Shown: in pieces, positions 7,770 to 16,740 of the stretch
Layout of the letters: each line of letters opens with the position of its first letter
How positions within the stretch are numbered: the stretch's first letter is position 1
Made by a program: the position numbers and the translations under genes
The notes under the pieces: generated by a model
The model's database searches: none
What the model was told of the DNA's origin: nothing
Seen by the model: the letters and a program-made list of their open reading frames with translations, nothing else
DNA from: Spyradosoma sp004558035
GTDB lineage: Bacteria > Verrucomicrobiota > Verrucomicrobiia > Opitutales > UBA953
Assembly: GCF_050314555.1 (NCBI RefSeq)
Contig: NZ_JBNPNH010000002.1
Span: forward strand, 186,001-250,000
Reading direction: 5' to 3'
DNA length: 64,000 nt

Positions 7770-9026
7770 ATGCGAAAAAAGCCCGAACTGCTGCTGCCCG
7801 CGGGAACGCTGCTCCGCCTGAAAATCGCGCTCGCGCACGGCGCGGACGCCGTTTACGTCGGCATGCCGTCGCTGTCGCTGCGGGCGACGGTCGGGCTTTC
7901 CCGCGAAGAGCTCGCGGAGGGAACGCGGCTCGCGCACGCCGCCGGCAAAAAAATCTACGTCGCGCTCAATCTTTTTTCGAAGAACTCCGACGTCGAGAAA
8001 CTTCCGGAAATCGCCGACGCGCTGCGCGGGCTCGGCCCGGACGGCGTCATCGTCTCCGATCCCGCGATCTTCGTGTTTCTGCGGGAACGCGCGCCGGAAA
8101 TCCCGCTGCACGTCTCGACGCAGGCGAACGTGTCGTCGTGGGCGACGGCGGAGTTCTGGCGCGGGCTCGGCGCGTCGCTCTGCGTGCTTTCGCGGGAGAC
8201 GAGCTTCGCGGAGATTCTCGAAATCCGCCGGCGCGTTCCCGCGCTGCGGCTCGAAATGTTCGTGCACGGCGCGATGTGCATGAGCTATTCCGGGCGCTGC
8301 CTGCTCTCGGCGTTCATGACGGGGCGGAGCGCCAACCGCGGCGCGTGCGCGCAGTCGTGCCGCTGGAACTACAAGGTTTTTCTCGAAGAGGAAAAGCGCC
8401 CGGGCGAGCTGATCGCCGTCGAGGAGGACGCGCGCGGCACGTATTTCATGAACTCGCGCGACCTCTGCCTGCTGCCCGAGCTGCCGCGCATTCTCGCGGC
8501 GGGCGTGGACTCGCTCAAAATCGAGGGGCGCAACAAGAGCGACTACTACGTCTCGCAGACCGCGCGCGTGTATCGCGCCGCGATCGACGCGTGGTTCGCG
8601 GACGCCGGCGCGTGGGACGCCGCGCCGTTCATGCGCGAGCTCGCAATGATCCCGAACCGCGGCTACACGCGCGGTTTCTTCGACGGCGTTCCCGGCGCGG
8701 AAGCGCAGAATTTCGGGAGCGCGGCGAGCGTCGGCGACGCCGTCAACGTCGGCATGGTCGCGGAGACGCAGCGCGCGGACGCGGACTTCGTCGCGCTCGA
8801 AGTGCGCAACAAGATCTCCGTCGGCGACGAGCTCGAACTGCTGCGTCCGGGCGTCTTCGAGCCGCTGCGCGTGCGCGCGGACGAGCTGCGCGACGGCTTC
8901 ACGGACGAGCCCGTTCCCGCGATTTCCGCCGGGCGCGCGGGGCAGACCGCGCTCCTGCCGCGGCGGATTTTCGGCGAAGCCGGCGTTCCCGCGCCGCTCA
9001 CGATGGCGCGGAAAATCATCATTTGA
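7770..9026 (+). CDS. U32-family protein, TrhP/YegQ-like (tRNA hydroxylation)
   Basis: Protein of 418 residues. U32 'peptidases' of this subgroup act in prephenate-dependent 5-hydroxyuridine formation in tRNA (TrhP) or in rRNA hydroxylation. It begins PELLLPAGTL, as in the family, followed by HGADAVYVGMPSLSLR. The signature VHGAMCMSYSGRCLLSAFM, then GACAQSCRWNY, with conserved Cys residues, lies at residues 165-205; DSLKIEGRNKSDYYV follows. ATG at 7770 fits the family start; an upstream in-frame codon adds only 16 atypical residues. The end overlaps the convergent gene at 9019 by 8 bp. Assignment to tRNA rather than rRNA is by the GRCLLS signature and is not certain. Confidence 0.85.
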   Translation: MRKKPELLLPAGTLLRLKIALAHGADAVYVGMPSLSLRATVGLSREELAEGTRLAHAAGKKIYVALNLFSKNSDVEKLPEIADALRGLGPDGVIVSDPAIFVFLRERAPEIPLHVSTQANVSSWATAEFWRGLGASLCVLSRETSFAEILEIRRRVPALRLEMFVHGAMCMSYSGRCLLSAFMTGRSANRGACAQSCRWNYKVFLEEEKRPGELIAVEEDARGTYFMNSRDLCLLPELPRILAAGVDSLKIEGRNKSDYYVSQTARVYRAAIDAWFADAGAWDAAPFMRELAMIPNRGYTRGFFDGVPGAEAQNFGSAASVGDAVNVGMVAETQRADADFVALEVRNKISVGDELELLRPGVFEPLRVRADELRDGFTDEPVPAISAGRAGQTALLPRRIFGEAGVPAPLTMARKIII

Positions 9027-10023
9027 TTTCGGATACGGGAACGCGGAAGAGCGCGCCCGATTCCGCGGAGACGAGCAGCGTGTCCTCGTCGATGAAGGCG
9101 ACGCCTTCGACCTGCCAGTCGCGGACGGGCGCGGCGATTTTCCGCCGACGCGAAACGCCCGTGAAGAAGCGCGTCTCGTCGCGCACGCCGGAAGCGTCCT
9201 TTTCCGGAAGCTCGAAGACCCAGATCGAATGATACGTGAGCACGGCGAGGCGCGAGCGCGAAGGCGAAAGCGCGGCGTCCGTCACGAGCCCGCCGACGTC
9301 GAAGCGCGCCACGGGAACGGCGGCCTGATAGCGCTCCGTCGTCGGATCGACGCGCCAGAGCACGGTGCCCGTGTCCGTCCAGTGCTTCGTGAACCAGTAG
9401 ATGAAGCCGTTGAGCGCGAAGCACGATTCCGCGTCGTAGTTGAGCGAAGGATCCGGGAACGCGTCCTGCGTCGGGTAGTAAAAGGAAATCTTGCGCGAGG
9501 CGGCGGTCTTTTCCGCGAGCGGGCTCGGCTCGGGCACGACGTAAAAGCAGAGATTGCGGCGGCGGCTCTCGTTGTTGCCGATGTCGGCGACGACGAGATT
9601 GCCCGCGCCGTCGGCGGCGACAGCCTCCCAATCGACGTTGCGGCGTCCCGTGAGAAGCACGCCGCGATAAGCCGCGCCGGCGCCTTCGGGCGCGACGAGC
9701 GAGCCGTCCGCGCGGATCGCGAAAAGGCGCGGCTCGCCGCCGGAATCGTTCAGCGTCCAAAACGCGCCTGGCGCCGTCGAGCAGTTTTCCAGCCCGGAAT
9801 TTTCGTCCACGAGCTCCCGCGAATGCCGCGCCGCGGGAACGAGCGCCAGCGGCTCCGTCTCGCGCGAAACCGGCGAAATCGCGAGCGGCGGCGGCAGCTC
9901 GGCGCGGACGACGTGATTCGCCGGCCGCCCCGCCCCGAAGAGCGGAAGCGCCGCGCACGCCGTCGCCGAAAGCGCGGCGAGCGACGCCGCCTTTTTCCGG
10001 ATTTCCGAAATAAACCCTTGCAT
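9019..10023 (-). CDS. Secreted beta-propeller-like protein of unknown function
   Basis: Protein of 334 residues with an N-terminal signal (helical stretch about residues 11-28, ending PLFGAG). The body is beta-rich, with blocks WTLNDSGGEPRLFAI, NVDWEAVAADGAGNLVVADI, NNESRR and the C-terminal DWQVEGVAFIDEDTLLVSAE. The pattern 'DWEAxA ... DIGNN' recurs in secreted hypothetical proteins related to phytase-like or SdiA-regulated propellers; I infer a fold but no activity. It is divergent from the HTH-MBL gene, and the two starts lie 4 bp apart (10023 and 10027), so promoters must lie within the opposite genes. Confidence 0.7.
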   Translation of the reverse strand: MQGFISEIRKKAASLAALSATACAALPLFGAGRPANHVVRAELPPPLAISPVSRETEPLALVPAARHSRELVDENSGLENCSTAPGAFWTLNDSGGEPRLFAIRADGSLVAPEGAGAAYRGVLLTGRRNVDWEAVAADGAGNLVVADIGNNESRRRNLCFYVVPEPSPLAEKTAASRKISFYYPTQDAFPDPSLNYDAESCFALNGFIYWFTKHWTDTGTVLWRVDPTTERYQAAVPVARFDVGGLVTDAALSPSRSRLAVLTYHSIWVFELPEKDASGVRDETRFFTGVSRRRKIAAPVRDWQVEGVAFIDEDTLLVSAESGALFRVPVSEIK

Positions 10024-10026
10024 TTC

Positions 10027-10911
10027 ATGACGATGAAACCGAGATTGTCGCCGATGTCGATACAAATTGAAGACGGCGCGGCACAGGTTCTGCGCAAGGC
10101 CATGCTGGGACGCGGGATCTCCTCTCGCGGGCTCGCCGAAAGCACGGGCGTGCCCTTCGAGAAAATCCGGCTTCTGCGCCGCGGACTCGCCGACGCGGAA
10201 ACGCGGGAACGCCTCGCGCCCGCGCTCGGTCTGGTCGCCGCCCGCCTGCGCGCGCTCGACGAAAAACGCGCGGCGGAAGCACGCGGCGACGCCCCGCCCG
10301 AACCGCCGTTCCCGCCGAATCTTTTCCGCTTCGTCATGCCCTGCGGCATACGCGCCCTGCCGACGATGACCGCGTGCGCCTACGTCGCCGCCGATTTCGC
10401 GCGCGGGAACGCCCTGCTCTTCGACTGCGGAACGGACGGCGCGCCGCTCGTCCGTTTTCTGCGCGAACGCCGTCTGACGCCGCGCGGGCTCTGCCTCACG
10501 CACGCGCATTTCGACCACGCGGACGGCGCGCGCGAAGTGCTCCGCGCCTTTCCGGAAACGCCGGTTTTCGCGCACGCGGGAATTTTCGGCTCGGCGGAAG
10601 CGGAACGTTTTTCCGCGGAAATCGCGCCCGCGGGCTTCCGGCTCCGCGTCGTCGCCGTGCCGGGCCACACGCCGGATTCCGCGGTCTTCGTCTGGGAAAA
10701 CCCGCCCGCGCCCTTCCAGCCGGTCGCGTTCACGGGCGACGCGCTTTTTCTCGGGAGCGTCGGCGGCTGTCTTCCGGGCGACCTGGAACCCGCGCTCGCG
10801 AACGTGCGCGCGCGTCTCCTGGACGCGTTCCCGCCGACCGCGCTCGTCGCGCCCGGTCACGGTCCCGCGACGACGCTCGCCGCCGAACGCGCCGAAAACC
10901 CGTTTTTTTAG
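10027..10911 (+). CDS. HTH-metallo-beta-lactamase-fold hydrolase fusion
   Basis: Protein of 294 residues (285 if the ATG at 10054 is used). Residues about 15-75 resemble an Xre-type helix-turn-helix: ISSRGLAESTGVPFEKIRLLRRG. Residues about 105-290 are a metallo-beta-lactamase/glyoxalase II domain with THAHFDHADG (metal ligands), VPGHTPDSAVF and a late APGHGP. The MBL family hydrolyses thioesters, phosphoesters or lactones. The HTH part suggests either a regulator whose sensor is an MBL fold or a nucleic-acid-binding hydrolase. No clear Shine-Dalgarno distinguishes the starts. A terminator made of paired iterated motifs follows. Confidence 0.75.
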   Translation: MTMKPRLSPMSIQIEDGAAQVLRKAMLGRGISSRGLAESTGVPFEKIRLLRRGLADAETRERLAPALGLVAARLRALDEKRAAEARGDAPPEPPFPPNLFRFVMPCGIRALPTMTACAYVAADFARGNALLFDCGTDGAPLVRFLRERRLTPRGLCLTHAHFDHADGAREVLRAFPETPVFAHAGIFGSAEAERFSAEIAPAGFRLRVVAVPGHTPDSAVFVWENPPAPFQPVAFTGDALFLGSVGGCLPGDLEPALANVRARLLDAFPPTALVAPGHGPATTLAAERAENPFF

Positions 10912-10924
10912 TCCGAATTCGGAC

Positions 10925-10969
10925 GCAAAAAAAACGTTCCCGTGCGGAAGGCGCGGGAACGTTTTTTGC
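10925..10969. terminator. Terminator built from an inverted pair of the iterated motif
   Basis: AAAACGTTCCCG and CGGGAACGTTTT form the stem, with A-run and T-run on the two sides, so it can stop transcription from both the MBL gene and the convergent NuoE-fusion gene. Confidence 0.85.
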
Positions 10970-10988
10970 GGACAAAGGCGGGAACGCC

Positions 10989-11675
10989 TCAGCCGAGCCA
11001 CTGCGTGCGGTCCTGGAAATTCGGTTCCTTTTTGCCGTAATTGGGATCGACGAGCGAGGCGCGGATCTTTTCCGCGAGCGCGGGAACTTCCTCCGGCGTC
11101 ACCTTCTCGTAAAAGAGATGATCGACCTGCACGATCGGTCCCGTGCCGCAGCACGCCATGCATTCGACGAACTCGAGCGTGACGTTCCCGTCCGCGCTCG
11201 TCTCGCCGCGGCGGCAGCCGAATTCCTTTTCGAGCGCCTCCATCGTCTTGTAGCTCCCGCGCAGCGCGCACGAAAGCGTGCGGCAGACCTTGACGTGGCG
11301 CCTGCCGATCGGCGCCAGGCGGAACATCGGGTAGAATGTGACGACCTCGTACACGTTGATCGGCTCGATGCCAAGCTTGGCGGCGATCCACTTCATCGCG
11401 GCGTCAGTGACGTAGCCGAGCTCCTCCTGCGCGAGGTGGAGCAGCGGGAGCGTCGCGCTGCGGCGTTCCGGATACTTCGCGACGATCTTGTCCGCCTTCG
11501 CGAGCGTTTCGGGCTTCAGCCCCGTGGCGGCGGCGAGTTCCGAACAGTCTTCGGCGGGAGCGGTCTCTTCCACCAGATTGAATTTTTCCGCGGGAACGCC
11601 GCAGACGGGACAGGACGCGGGCGGCTCGTCGCCGTCGTGAACGTAACCGCAAATGGAGCAAATGTATTTTTTCAT
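10989..11675 (-). CDS. Rubredoxin-like domain fused to NuoE-type [2Fe-2S] subunit
   Basis: Protein of 228 residues. Residues 1-36 form a rubrerythrin-type rubredoxin domain (YICSICGYVHDGD then CPVCG; two CxxC pairs for one iron). Residues about 60-215 are a NuoE/HoxE thioredoxin-like domain with KVCRTLSCALRGS and FVECMACCGTGP, the four Cys of the [2Fe-2S] cluster. NuoE is the 24-kDa subunit of complex I and of NAD-linked hydrogenases or formate dehydrogenases. No nuoF or other partner lies beside it; it stands alone between convergent and same-strand non-redox genes. Start ATG 11675 matches the rubredoxin start; an upstream TTG would add four residues. The fusion is unusual. Confidence 0.85.
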   Translation of the reverse strand: MKKYICSICGYVHDGDEPPASCPVCGVPAEKFNLVEETAPAEDCSELAAATGLKPETLAKADKIVAKYPERRSATLPLLHLAQEELGYVTDAAMKWIAAKLGIEPINVYEVVTFYPMFRLAPIGRRHVKVCRTLSCALRGSYKTMEALEKEFGCRRGETSADGNVTLEFVECMACCGTGPIVQVDHLFYEKVTPEEVPALAEKIRASLVDPNYGKKEPNFQDRTQWLG

Positions 11676-11748
11676 GCCTTTAATCAAAAATGGTTTTCGT
11701 CAGAATAACACTTTACGCGGAAAATGAACACGCCTTTTTTGCGCGAAA

Positions 11749-13416
11749 CTACTTCGCGCCGACGGCTTCCGTCGGCCAATATGTCCGCACGCCCCGCGCG
11801 TGCATGTCGAGGAGCACCGGACGCAGACGTTTTCTGAAGCTCTCCCAGCCGCGTCGCCGCATCGGCGTCCATCCGGCCTCGACGAGCGCGAGCGCGCGCG
11901 GGAACGCCTGATAATGCAGGCGCTCCAGGTCCGGAATATGTTCGGCCCACAGCGTGCCTTCGCAGCCGAGAATCGACGCCTCTTCTTTCGCGGGGCGCCC
12001 GTATCCGGGATCGAACTGATAAACGCGTTCGAGGGTCGTCAGCGGCATCCAGCCGTGATTCGGATCGCCCGGTTTCTGCGGATAATCGAAATACGCGTAT
12101 TCTCCCGGACAGCAGATCACCTTGTAGCCTTCGCGCAGCGCGCGGTCAATCGCCTGCTTCGTGTGCCCCATGCGCCAGGAATACATGATCGCGTTCTTCG
12201 GATATTTCGGAACGTCGAGCTCGTACCAGTAGAGCGCGGTCTTTCCGGCTTTGCCGAGGGCGTCGAAATTGCGTTGGAAGAAATACGCCATCAGCTCCTG
12301 CGTCGAACCGAGTCCCTTCTTTTTCATGAACTCGCGACAATCTCCGCACTTATTCCAGCATTTCGTGGGGGCTTCGTCGCCGCCGAGGTGAAATTTCTTC
12401 GACGGGAAAAGCCTGCAGAGCTCCGCGAGCAGCTCGTCGTAAAACGCGTAGGTCTTCGGATTTCCCGCGCAGAGGAGCGCCTCGGAGACTCCGGCTTCCT
12501 CCCAAACGCGCAGTTTCATCTTCGGATTCTTCGCGAGTTCGGCGGCGTTTTCCGGTTTGTTGATTTCTCGGACGTATTCGCAGGTGAGTTCGGGATACGC
12601 GACGATCGCGCCCATGCCGTGCCCGGGCATATCCACTTCGGGAACGACTTCGACGTTCAGAGTCGCCGCGAACGCGATCAGATCGCGGATCTCGTCCTGC
12701 GTGTAATAGCCGCGCGTGCCCTTCGGCCTGTTTTTCTGCGCGCCGACGGTCATCAGCCGCCTGTATTTCGGATTTTTGATTTCGACGCGCCATCCCTGAT
12801 CGTCGCTGACGTGAAAATGCAGCGTGTTGAATTTGAGGCGGGCCATCGTCTCGACGAATTTCTTGACGTCCTCCACGGGCATGAAATTGCGCGCGGGATC
12901 GAGCATCAGCCCTCTGTACGCGAAGCGCGGTGCGTCGCGCACCGTCAGCGCCGGGACGGTTTTCGCAGACTTTCCGTCTTCGCCGACGAAAAGCTGATCG
13001 AGCGTGCAGACGCCGTAGAACGTTCCCGCCGCCCCGGAGCCCTTGACGACGACGCCGTTCGTCGAAACCGAAAGCGCGTAGGCTTCGGAATCTTTTTTGC
13101 CCGCGCCGGAACTCAGCGCGATCGCGCCGGACGCCGCAACGCCGTTCGTTTTGAGAATCGGCAGCGTCCGCTTGTAGCGCTGTCTGAAAAGACGTTGGAG
13201 GAACCGCGCCGCGTCCTCCGAACGCGCGTCCGCGTGAATAGCGGATATGCTTCCGACGGAAAGCGCCTTGCCCTGCCCGGCTTCGATTTCCCGCGGCGCG
13301 GGAATCAGCGGCAGGTCCGCCGGATTCGAGGCGGCGAAAAGCGTTCCCGCGAAAAACGAAAACGCAGCGGCGACGAAAAGCCGCAGACCGGACTTAAAAA
13401 AATCGCGAGCCTTCAT
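11749..13416 (-). CDS. Secreted beta-N-acetylhexosaminidase (GH20)
   Basis: Protein of 555 residues with a signal peptide (about residues 1-29, ending LFAA). The GH20b-like N-domain covers about residues 35-150. The catalytic barrel then shows YRGLMLDPARNF, FHVSDDQGWRVEI and the diagnostic FHLGGDEAP, in which the Asp-Glu pair is the assisting/acid residue couple. GH20 enzymes remove terminal GlcNAc or GalNAc from glycans by substrate-assisted catalysis. Periplasmic or extracellular location suggests use of host mucin or chitin-like chains. Downstream of the monophosphatase gene by 26 bp on the same strand. The iterated motif is somewhat sparse. Confidence 0.93.
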   Translation of the reverse strand: MKARDFFKSGLRLFVAAAFSFFAGTLFAASNPADLPLIPAPREIEAGQGKALSVGSISAIHADARSEDAARFLQRLFRQRYKRTLPILKTNGVAASGAIALSSGAGKKDSEAYALSVSTNGVVVKGSGAAGTFYGVCTLDQLFVGEDGKSAKTVPALTVRDAPRFAYRGLMLDPARNFMPVEDVKKFVETMARLKFNTLHFHVSDDQGWRVEIKNPKYRRLMTVGAQKNRPKGTRGYYTQDEIRDLIAFAATLNVEVVPEVDMPGHGMGAIVAYPELTCEYVREINKPENAAELAKNPKMKLRVWEEAGVSEALLCAGNPKTYAFYDELLAELCRLFPSKKFHLGGDEAPTKCWNKCGDCREFMKKKGLGSTQELMAYFFQRNFDALGKAGKTALYWYELDVPKYPKNAIMYSWRMGHTKQAIDRALREGYKVICCPGEYAYFDYPQKPGDPNHGWMPLTTLERVYQFDPGYGRPAKEEASILGCEGTLWAEHIPDLERLHYQAFPRALALVEAGWTPMRRRGWESFRKRLRPVLLDMHARGVRTYWPTEAVGAK

Positions 13417-13442
13417 TCTTACCGATTCTCAGCTTTCCGTTT

Positions 13443-14201
13443 TCAGAGCCATTCTTCGCGGGCGGCGCAGCGCAGGTCGAAGTTCAGCGCGCGCCGGCCC
13501 GTCGGCGTGAGGCGCACGAAGCCGCCCGCCGCCAGGACGAGCGCCATTCCCGCCGCGACGTCCCAGAGATTCGTGCCGCGCTCGTCGTAAACGTCCGCGC
13601 GGCCGGAGGCGACGTAGGCGACCGCGAGCGCCGCCGTGCCGATCATGCGGATCTTCTTGAACTTGCCGACCTCGGCGATGAAGGGCGCGAGCGCCTCCGG
13701 CGACTTGTCCGCGAGCGCGGGAAAGCCCGTCATCAGGCACGCCTGCGAAAGCTCCGTCGCCCACGCGGGAACGATTTTTTCGCCGTTGAGAAAGACGCCT
13801 TCGCCGACGATTCCGGAAAAGAGCTCGTCCGCGTTGAAATTGTAGATCACGCCGAGCACGGGTTCGTTCCCGCGCATCAGGCCGATGCTCACGCAGGTGA
13901 GCGGCTGTCCGCGCTGATAATTGAACGTGCCGTCGAGCGGATCGACGACCCAGTAGAGCGTTCCCGGCGAATCATAGAGCGCGGGATCGCCGCCGAGCTC
14001 CTCGCCGAAGAGCGGCAGCCCCGTCGCGGCGAGGCGTTCCCGCACGAGCTTTTCCGAGTTCACGTCGGCGGCGAGCTTCACGTCCGTCGTCGTGCTGAGG
14101 GAGACACTGCGGTCGCCGCCGGCGCGCAGAACCGCGCCCGTGTCGCGCGCCGCGTGTTCGGCGATTTCGAGGAGTTTTTTCAGTTCCGGGATGTTTTCCA
14201 T
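13443..14201 (-). CDS. Inositol monophosphatase-family phosphatase
   Basis: Protein of 252 residues, normal for the family. Metal-binding motifs are GEELGG (residues 66-71), WVVDPLDGTFNY (near 84) and the C-terminal LWDVAAGMALVLAAGG (near 215). Enzymes of this fold dephosphorylate inositol-1-phosphate, fructose-1,6-bisphosphate, histidinol-phosphate or PAP in a Mg-dependent manner; SuhB-like and CysQ-like members cannot be told apart here. It starts 10 bp after the stop of the LptF/G gene, so it is probably the second gene of that operon, with GH20 as the third. Confidence 0.85.
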   Translation of the reverse strand: MENIPELKKLLEIAEHAARDTGAVLRAGGDRSVSLSTTTDVKLAADVNSEKLVRERLAATGLPLFGEELGGDPALYDSPGTLYWVVDPLDGTFNYQRGQPLTCVSIGLMRGNEPVLGVIYNFNADELFSGIVGEGVFLNGEKIVPAWATELSQACLMTGFPALADKSPEALAPFIAEVGKFKKIRMIGTAALAVAYVASGRADVYDERGTNLWDVAAGMALVLAAGGFVRLTPTGRRALNFDLRCAAREEWL

Positions 14202-14211
14202 GGTGATGCCT

Positions 14212-15378
14212 TCAGTTTCTCGCCGCCCGCCGCAGAAGGACGAAGCCGACGATCTGGTAAAGAATGTTCGGAATCCAGACGAGCACGTCGGGACGCCACG
14301 CGGGATCCTCGATCCACGAGACGAACGTCGTCAGCACGTAGAACGTGAGCGCGAGCGCGAGCGCGATGCCGATGTTCACGAAGGTCTCCGAGCGCGAGAC
14401 GCGGATGCCGAGGGGAATGCCCAGAATCGCGAGCGAAAAGCACGCCACCGCGGACGTCAGATAATTCTGAATCTGCAGCTGGATCTGAATGCGCTCCGCC
14501 TCGACGGCTTCGGGCGCGTCCTTCTGCGGATCGGTGCGCCAGCCGGTTTCGCGCAGTTCGAGCAGCTCCGGCAGCGTGAACCAGCGCAGCTTGCGGTTCT
14601 TTTTCGAGACGATTTCCCGGCTGAGGATCTTGCCCAGCGGAATGACGACGGAGGCGTGCCCCGCCTTGGAAAAACTTAGGTGAGAGCCGGCGACGTCGTC
14701 CGGCGCGCGGCGGGAACGCTCTTCGGAAACCGCCTGCGAGAGCTCGATGCTGAGCGAGTCTTCGCCGTCGTCGTCCTGCGCCTCGACGAAGAGAATGGTC
14801 GCCTCCTGCGCGTGCGTCGTGCGGATCGGGCGCGAGTGCCCGTCGAGCTCCCAGATCCAGAAATTCTTGAGCTTGTCGCCTTCGCGCGCCTCCGCGTAAA
14901 TCGTGTAGCCGGGAAAATCCGAAAAGAGCGTTCCCGGCACGATGAGCTTCGTCGGCGAATCGCGGAACGTGCTTTTCAGAATCGAGCGGTAGGCGCCCGC
15001 CGCGCTCGGCGCCCAAAAGCAGTTGATGTAGCCGGAAACGCCGACGCCGACGATCGCGATGAAGAAAATCGGCGCGACGATGCGCCAGAGATTCATGCCC
15101 GCCGCCTTCATCGCGAGAATCTCGTTCGAAGCCGACATGCGCCCGAGTATCAGCAGCACGCCCGTCAGCATCCCCAGCGGCATCGCGTACGGCACGACGC
15201 TCACCGAAATCAGCCCGACGATCTCGAACAGCATCGACATGGAGATGCGCCCGTTCGCCAACTCGCCGACGACGCGCCGAAGCACGTTTCCGGTGACCAG
15301 CACGAAAATGAAAAGCCCGAGCGACATGACCACGGCGCTCGCGAGCTGAACGAACATATAACGGGAAAGCGTCTTCAC
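14212..15378 (-). CDS. LptF/LptG-family LPS export permease
   Basis: Protein of 388 residues. It starts MKTLSRYMFVQLASAVVMS, typical of the YjgP/YjgQ family (initiation codon GTG at 15378). Three membrane spans precede a periplasmic beta-jellyroll (residues about 120-270: PGTLFSDFPGYTIYAE), followed by three spans (NYLTSAVACFSLAILGIPLGIRV is characteristic, split here for length as NYLTSAVACF and ILGIPLGIRV). LptF and LptG form the inner-membrane part of the LPS transporter with the ATPase LptB. Whether this copy is F or G is not decidable from one gene. Presence implies an LPS-type outer membrane. Confidence 0.88.
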   Translation of the reverse strand: MKTLSRYMFVQLASAVVMSLGLFIFVLVTGNVLRRVVGELANGRISMSMLFEIVGLISVSVVPYAMPLGMLTGVLLILGRMSASNEILAMKAAGMNLWRIVAPIFFIAIVGVGVSGYINCFWAPSAAGAYRSILKSTFRDSPTKLIVPGTLFSDFPGYTIYAEAREGDKLKNFWIWELDGHSRPIRTTHAQEATILFVEAQDDDGEDSLSIELSQAVSEERSRRAPDDVAGSHLSFSKAGHASVVIPLGKILSREIVSKKNRKLRWFTLPELLELRETGWRTDPQKDAPEAVEAERIQIQLQIQNYLTSAVACFSLAILGIPLGIRVSRSETFVNIGIALALALTFYVLTTFVSWIEDPAWRPDVLVWIPNILYQIVGFVLLRRAARN

Positions 15379-15606
15379 GGAAAGCGGAACGAAGGAAAAA
15401 GTTTTCTTAAAGGCTAAGCGACCTTCCCGCGGAACGCGACAAAGATTTTCGCGCGGGAGATCAAAACTCCGCGCGGCGGCGTTCCCGCGCGTGAATTTTC
15501 TTGCCCCGCGGGGCGAGAAAGGCGAGACTGTGAGTGCCGTGCGGGAACGCGGACGTTGCCGCGCGGATCGATTTTTTCAAAACAAAACCAAAATTCGTTC
15601 AGACTT

Positions 15607-16722
15607 ATGTCCTCAGCAAAAGACTCCAAATACAATATCCCCGCGATCGCGGCTCAGTTCGCCGTGTACGGCGACTTCGTGGACGCGTTCCCGTACGGCA
15701 GCGGCCACATCAACGACACGTTCTGCGCCGTGTTCGACCAGGGCGCGACGCGCGTGCGCTACATCATCCAGCGCGTCAACTCCTACATCTTCAAGAACCC
15801 GCAGGGGCTCATGGAGAACGTCGCGCGCATCTGCCGCCACTCGTTCGACAAGCTCAAGGCGAACAAGGCTCCCGACGCCTCCCGCCGCACGCTGACGCTC
15901 ATCCCGACCAAGACCGGCGCGGACTGGTACGTGGACGCCGAGGGCAACTACTGGCGCTGCTACATCTTCATCGAGCGCGCCCGCGGCTACGACGTCATCG
16001 AGACCACCGAACAGGCGTTCCAGGCGGCGCGCGCGTTCGGCAATTTCCAGAAGCTCCTCGTGGACATTCCCGGCGGCCGCCTCGTCGAGACAATTCCGGA
16101 CTTCCACAACACGCGCAAGCGCTTCGAGACGTTCCAGAAGTCGCTCGCGGCGGACGTCAAGAACCGCGCCGCCGGCGTCAAAAAGGAAATCGACTTCATC
16201 CTCGCGCGCGAAAAGGACTGCTCCGTCGTGCTCGACGCGATGGCGAAGGGCGAAATCCCCGAACGCATCGCGCACCAGGACACGAAGCTGAACAACGTGC
16301 TCATCGACGACTACACGCTCGAAGGCATCTGCGTCATCGACCTCGACACCTCGATGCCGGGCTCGGCGCTCTACGACTTCGGCGACATGGTGCGCACCTC
16401 GACCTCGCCCGCGAAGGAGGACGAAGTCGATCTCTCCAAGGTCGCGATGCAGTTCAAGTTCTTCGAAGCGCTCGCGAAGGGCTACATCAGCTCCGCCGGC
16501 GACTTCCTCAACGCGAAGGAACGCGAGCTGCTCCCGTTCTCGGGCAAGCTGCTCACGCTCGAATGCGGCATGCGCTTCCTGACGGACTACCTCGACGGCG
16601 ACCTGTACTTCAAGACGACGCGCCCCGAGCACAACCTCGACCGCTGCCGCACGCAGTTCCGCCTCGTCGAATGCATCGAGGAGCAGATGGACGCGATGAA
16701 CGCGCTCGTCGCCTCGCTCTGA
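15607..16722 (+). CDS. APH-family sugar kinase, NahK-like
   Basis: Protein of 371 residues with the aminoglycoside-phosphotransferase/choline kinase fold. The catalytic Brenner-type motif is AHQDTKLNNVLID (residues about 225-237) and the metal-binding DxD motif is VIDLDTSMPGSALYDFGD. Length and the opening YGSGHINDTF resemble N-acetylhexosamine 1-kinase (NahK), which phosphorylates GlcNAc/GalNAc at C1 in the lacto-N-biose/galacto-N-biose pathway. A GH20 hexosaminidase lies 2.2 kb away, but no LNB phosphorylase is seen. ATG 15607 is chosen because upstream in-frame residues are not conserved-looking. A paired-motif terminator follows. Confidence 0.8.
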   Translation: MSSAKDSKYNIPAIAAQFAVYGDFVDAFPYGSGHINDTFCAVFDQGATRVRYIIQRVNSYIFKNPQGLMENVARICRHSFDKLKANKAPDASRRTLTLIPTKTGADWYVDAEGNYWRCYIFIERARGYDVIETTEQAFQAARAFGNFQKLLVDIPGGRLVETIPDFHNTRKRFETFQKSLAADVKNRAAGVKKEIDFILAREKDCSVVLDAMAKGEIPERIAHQDTKLNNVLIDDYTLEGICVIDLDTSMPGSALYDFGDMVRTSTSPAKEDEVDLSKVAMQFKFFEALAKGYISSAGDFLNAKERELLPFSGKLLTLECGMRFLTDYLDGDLYFKTTRPEHNLDRCRTQFRLVECIEEQMDAMNALVASL

Positions 16723-16740
16723 ACCCGTTCCCGCAGAATG

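Noticed and set aside
9229..11708. Long open frames on both strands opposite the propeller, MBL and NuoE genes
   Set aside because: They are Arg/Ala-rich shadow frames created by high GC; the accepted genes have family motifs and sensible starts.
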